6,455 nucleotides of DNA, from assembly GCA_947302945.1 (NCBI GenBank), contig CAMYWZ010000064.1:1-6455 (forward strand), written 5' to 3'. This DNA is from an uncultured Bacillota bacterium. Its GTDB lineage: Bacteria; Bacillota; Clostridia; Peptostreptococcales; Anaerovoracaceae. Below, piece after piece: positions 6,313 through 6,455 of this stretch (positions within the stretch are counted from its first letter, which is position 1; each line of letters opens with the position of its first letter). The notes under the pieces were generated by a model that saw only the letters and a program-made list of their open reading frames with translations, was not told where the DNA came from and searched no databases. A program made the position numbers and the translations under genes.

Positions 6313-6453
6313 AACCGCACCATCAGGGACGGTTCTCCCCGGTGCCGAATCCAGCCGCCCGCGTTATGAAACTGTTCACGCTGCCTACGCCGATGGATGC
6401 TTCAGGTTCAGGTTCCGCACGGGTCCTGCCATCAAGGCATCCAGCCACTGGCT
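6313..6453 (+). ncRNA. Possible structured RNA, unassigned (strand and limits uncertain)
   Basis: No convincing gene lies here, but successive hairpins do. Stem 1 pairs GCACC (6317-6321) with GGTGC (6341-6345) and encloses GGGA (6326-6329) paired with TCCC (6336-6339). The loop of that inner hairpin, CGGTTC, is complementary to AACCG just 5' of stem 1 (6313-6317), which would form a pseudoknot. Stem 2 pairs GCGT (6361-6364) with ACGC (6378-6381). Stem 3 pairs GGATGC (6395-6400) with GCATCC (6437-6442) and encloses CAGG (6409-6412)/CCTG (6425-6428) with an inner CC/GG and a GCAC loop. AGCCACTGGCT (6443-6453) is a further palindrome at the edge. The plus strand is chosen for the pseudoknot reading; the stems would also form on the minus strand. 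It does not match SRP RNA, tmRNA, RNase P or common riboswitches as I know them. A HEARO/omega-RNA-like element is one candidate to test. It may continue beyond the window. Confidence 0.3.
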
Positions 6454-6455
6454 TT

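Noticed and set aside
6313..6453. SRP RNA, TPP or cobalamin riboswitch
   Set aside because: Short resemblances exist (GGTTCTCCC, AACCTGA, CCGGTG...AATCC), but the diagnostic cores are missing: no GGAAGG loop of SRP, no CTGAGA of TPP, no AGTCAGGA-type box of cobalamin.
6302..6455. Plus-strand open frame to the right edge, and a 43-codon minus-strand frame ending at a TGA near 6325
   Set aside because: Neither has a start codon in the window or a recognisable product. The region's hairpins explain its GC-rich, stop-poor character equally well, so no CDS is called.

Overview
The window is a single compact operon on the minus strand, read from right to left: pyrH (UMP kinase), frr (ribosome recycling factor), uppS (undecaprenyl diphosphate synthase), cdsA (CDP-diacylglycerol synthase), dxr (DXP reductoisomerase), rseP (site-2 membrane protease) and ispG (HMBPP synthase). 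All seven are intact and carry the family motifs. Gene order, the lack of a bamA-like gene after rseP, and protein style suggest a Gram-positive-type Firmicute, most likely a Clostridia member with moderate to high GC. This taxonomic call is inference from synteny, not from a marker search.

Layout. 6455-6234: about 220 nt upstream of pyrH. It holds a perfect 11-bp inverted repeat around a candidate extended -10 promoter and, further out, a run of nested hairpins with a possible pseudoknot that looks like a structured RNA I cannot assign. 6233-164: the seven genes, almost without gaps. uppS/cdsA and cdsA/dxr share 4-nt ATGA overlaps; frr-uppS (3 nt), dxr-rseP (8 nt) and rseP-ispG (7 nt) are nearly contiguous. 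163-1: a GC-rich tail after ispG with short hairpin-like repeats, no convincing gene and no clear intrinsic terminator.

How the genes fit together. pyrH supplies UDP/UTP, and hence CTP for the CdsA reaction. Dxr and IspG are the second and the penultimate steps of the MEP isoprenoid pathway, whose products feed UppS to make the C55 lipid carrier for cell-wall synthesis. CdsA makes the phospholipid precursor. RseP is a membrane protease often embedded in this lipid cluster. Frr joins the cluster by ancient synteny with pyrH.

The most unusual observation is the frr start. The conserved N-terminal residues of the protein are encoded in frame upstream of the first ATG, and a textbook AAGGAGG Shine-Dalgarno sits 6 nt before an AAG codon where ATG would be expected.
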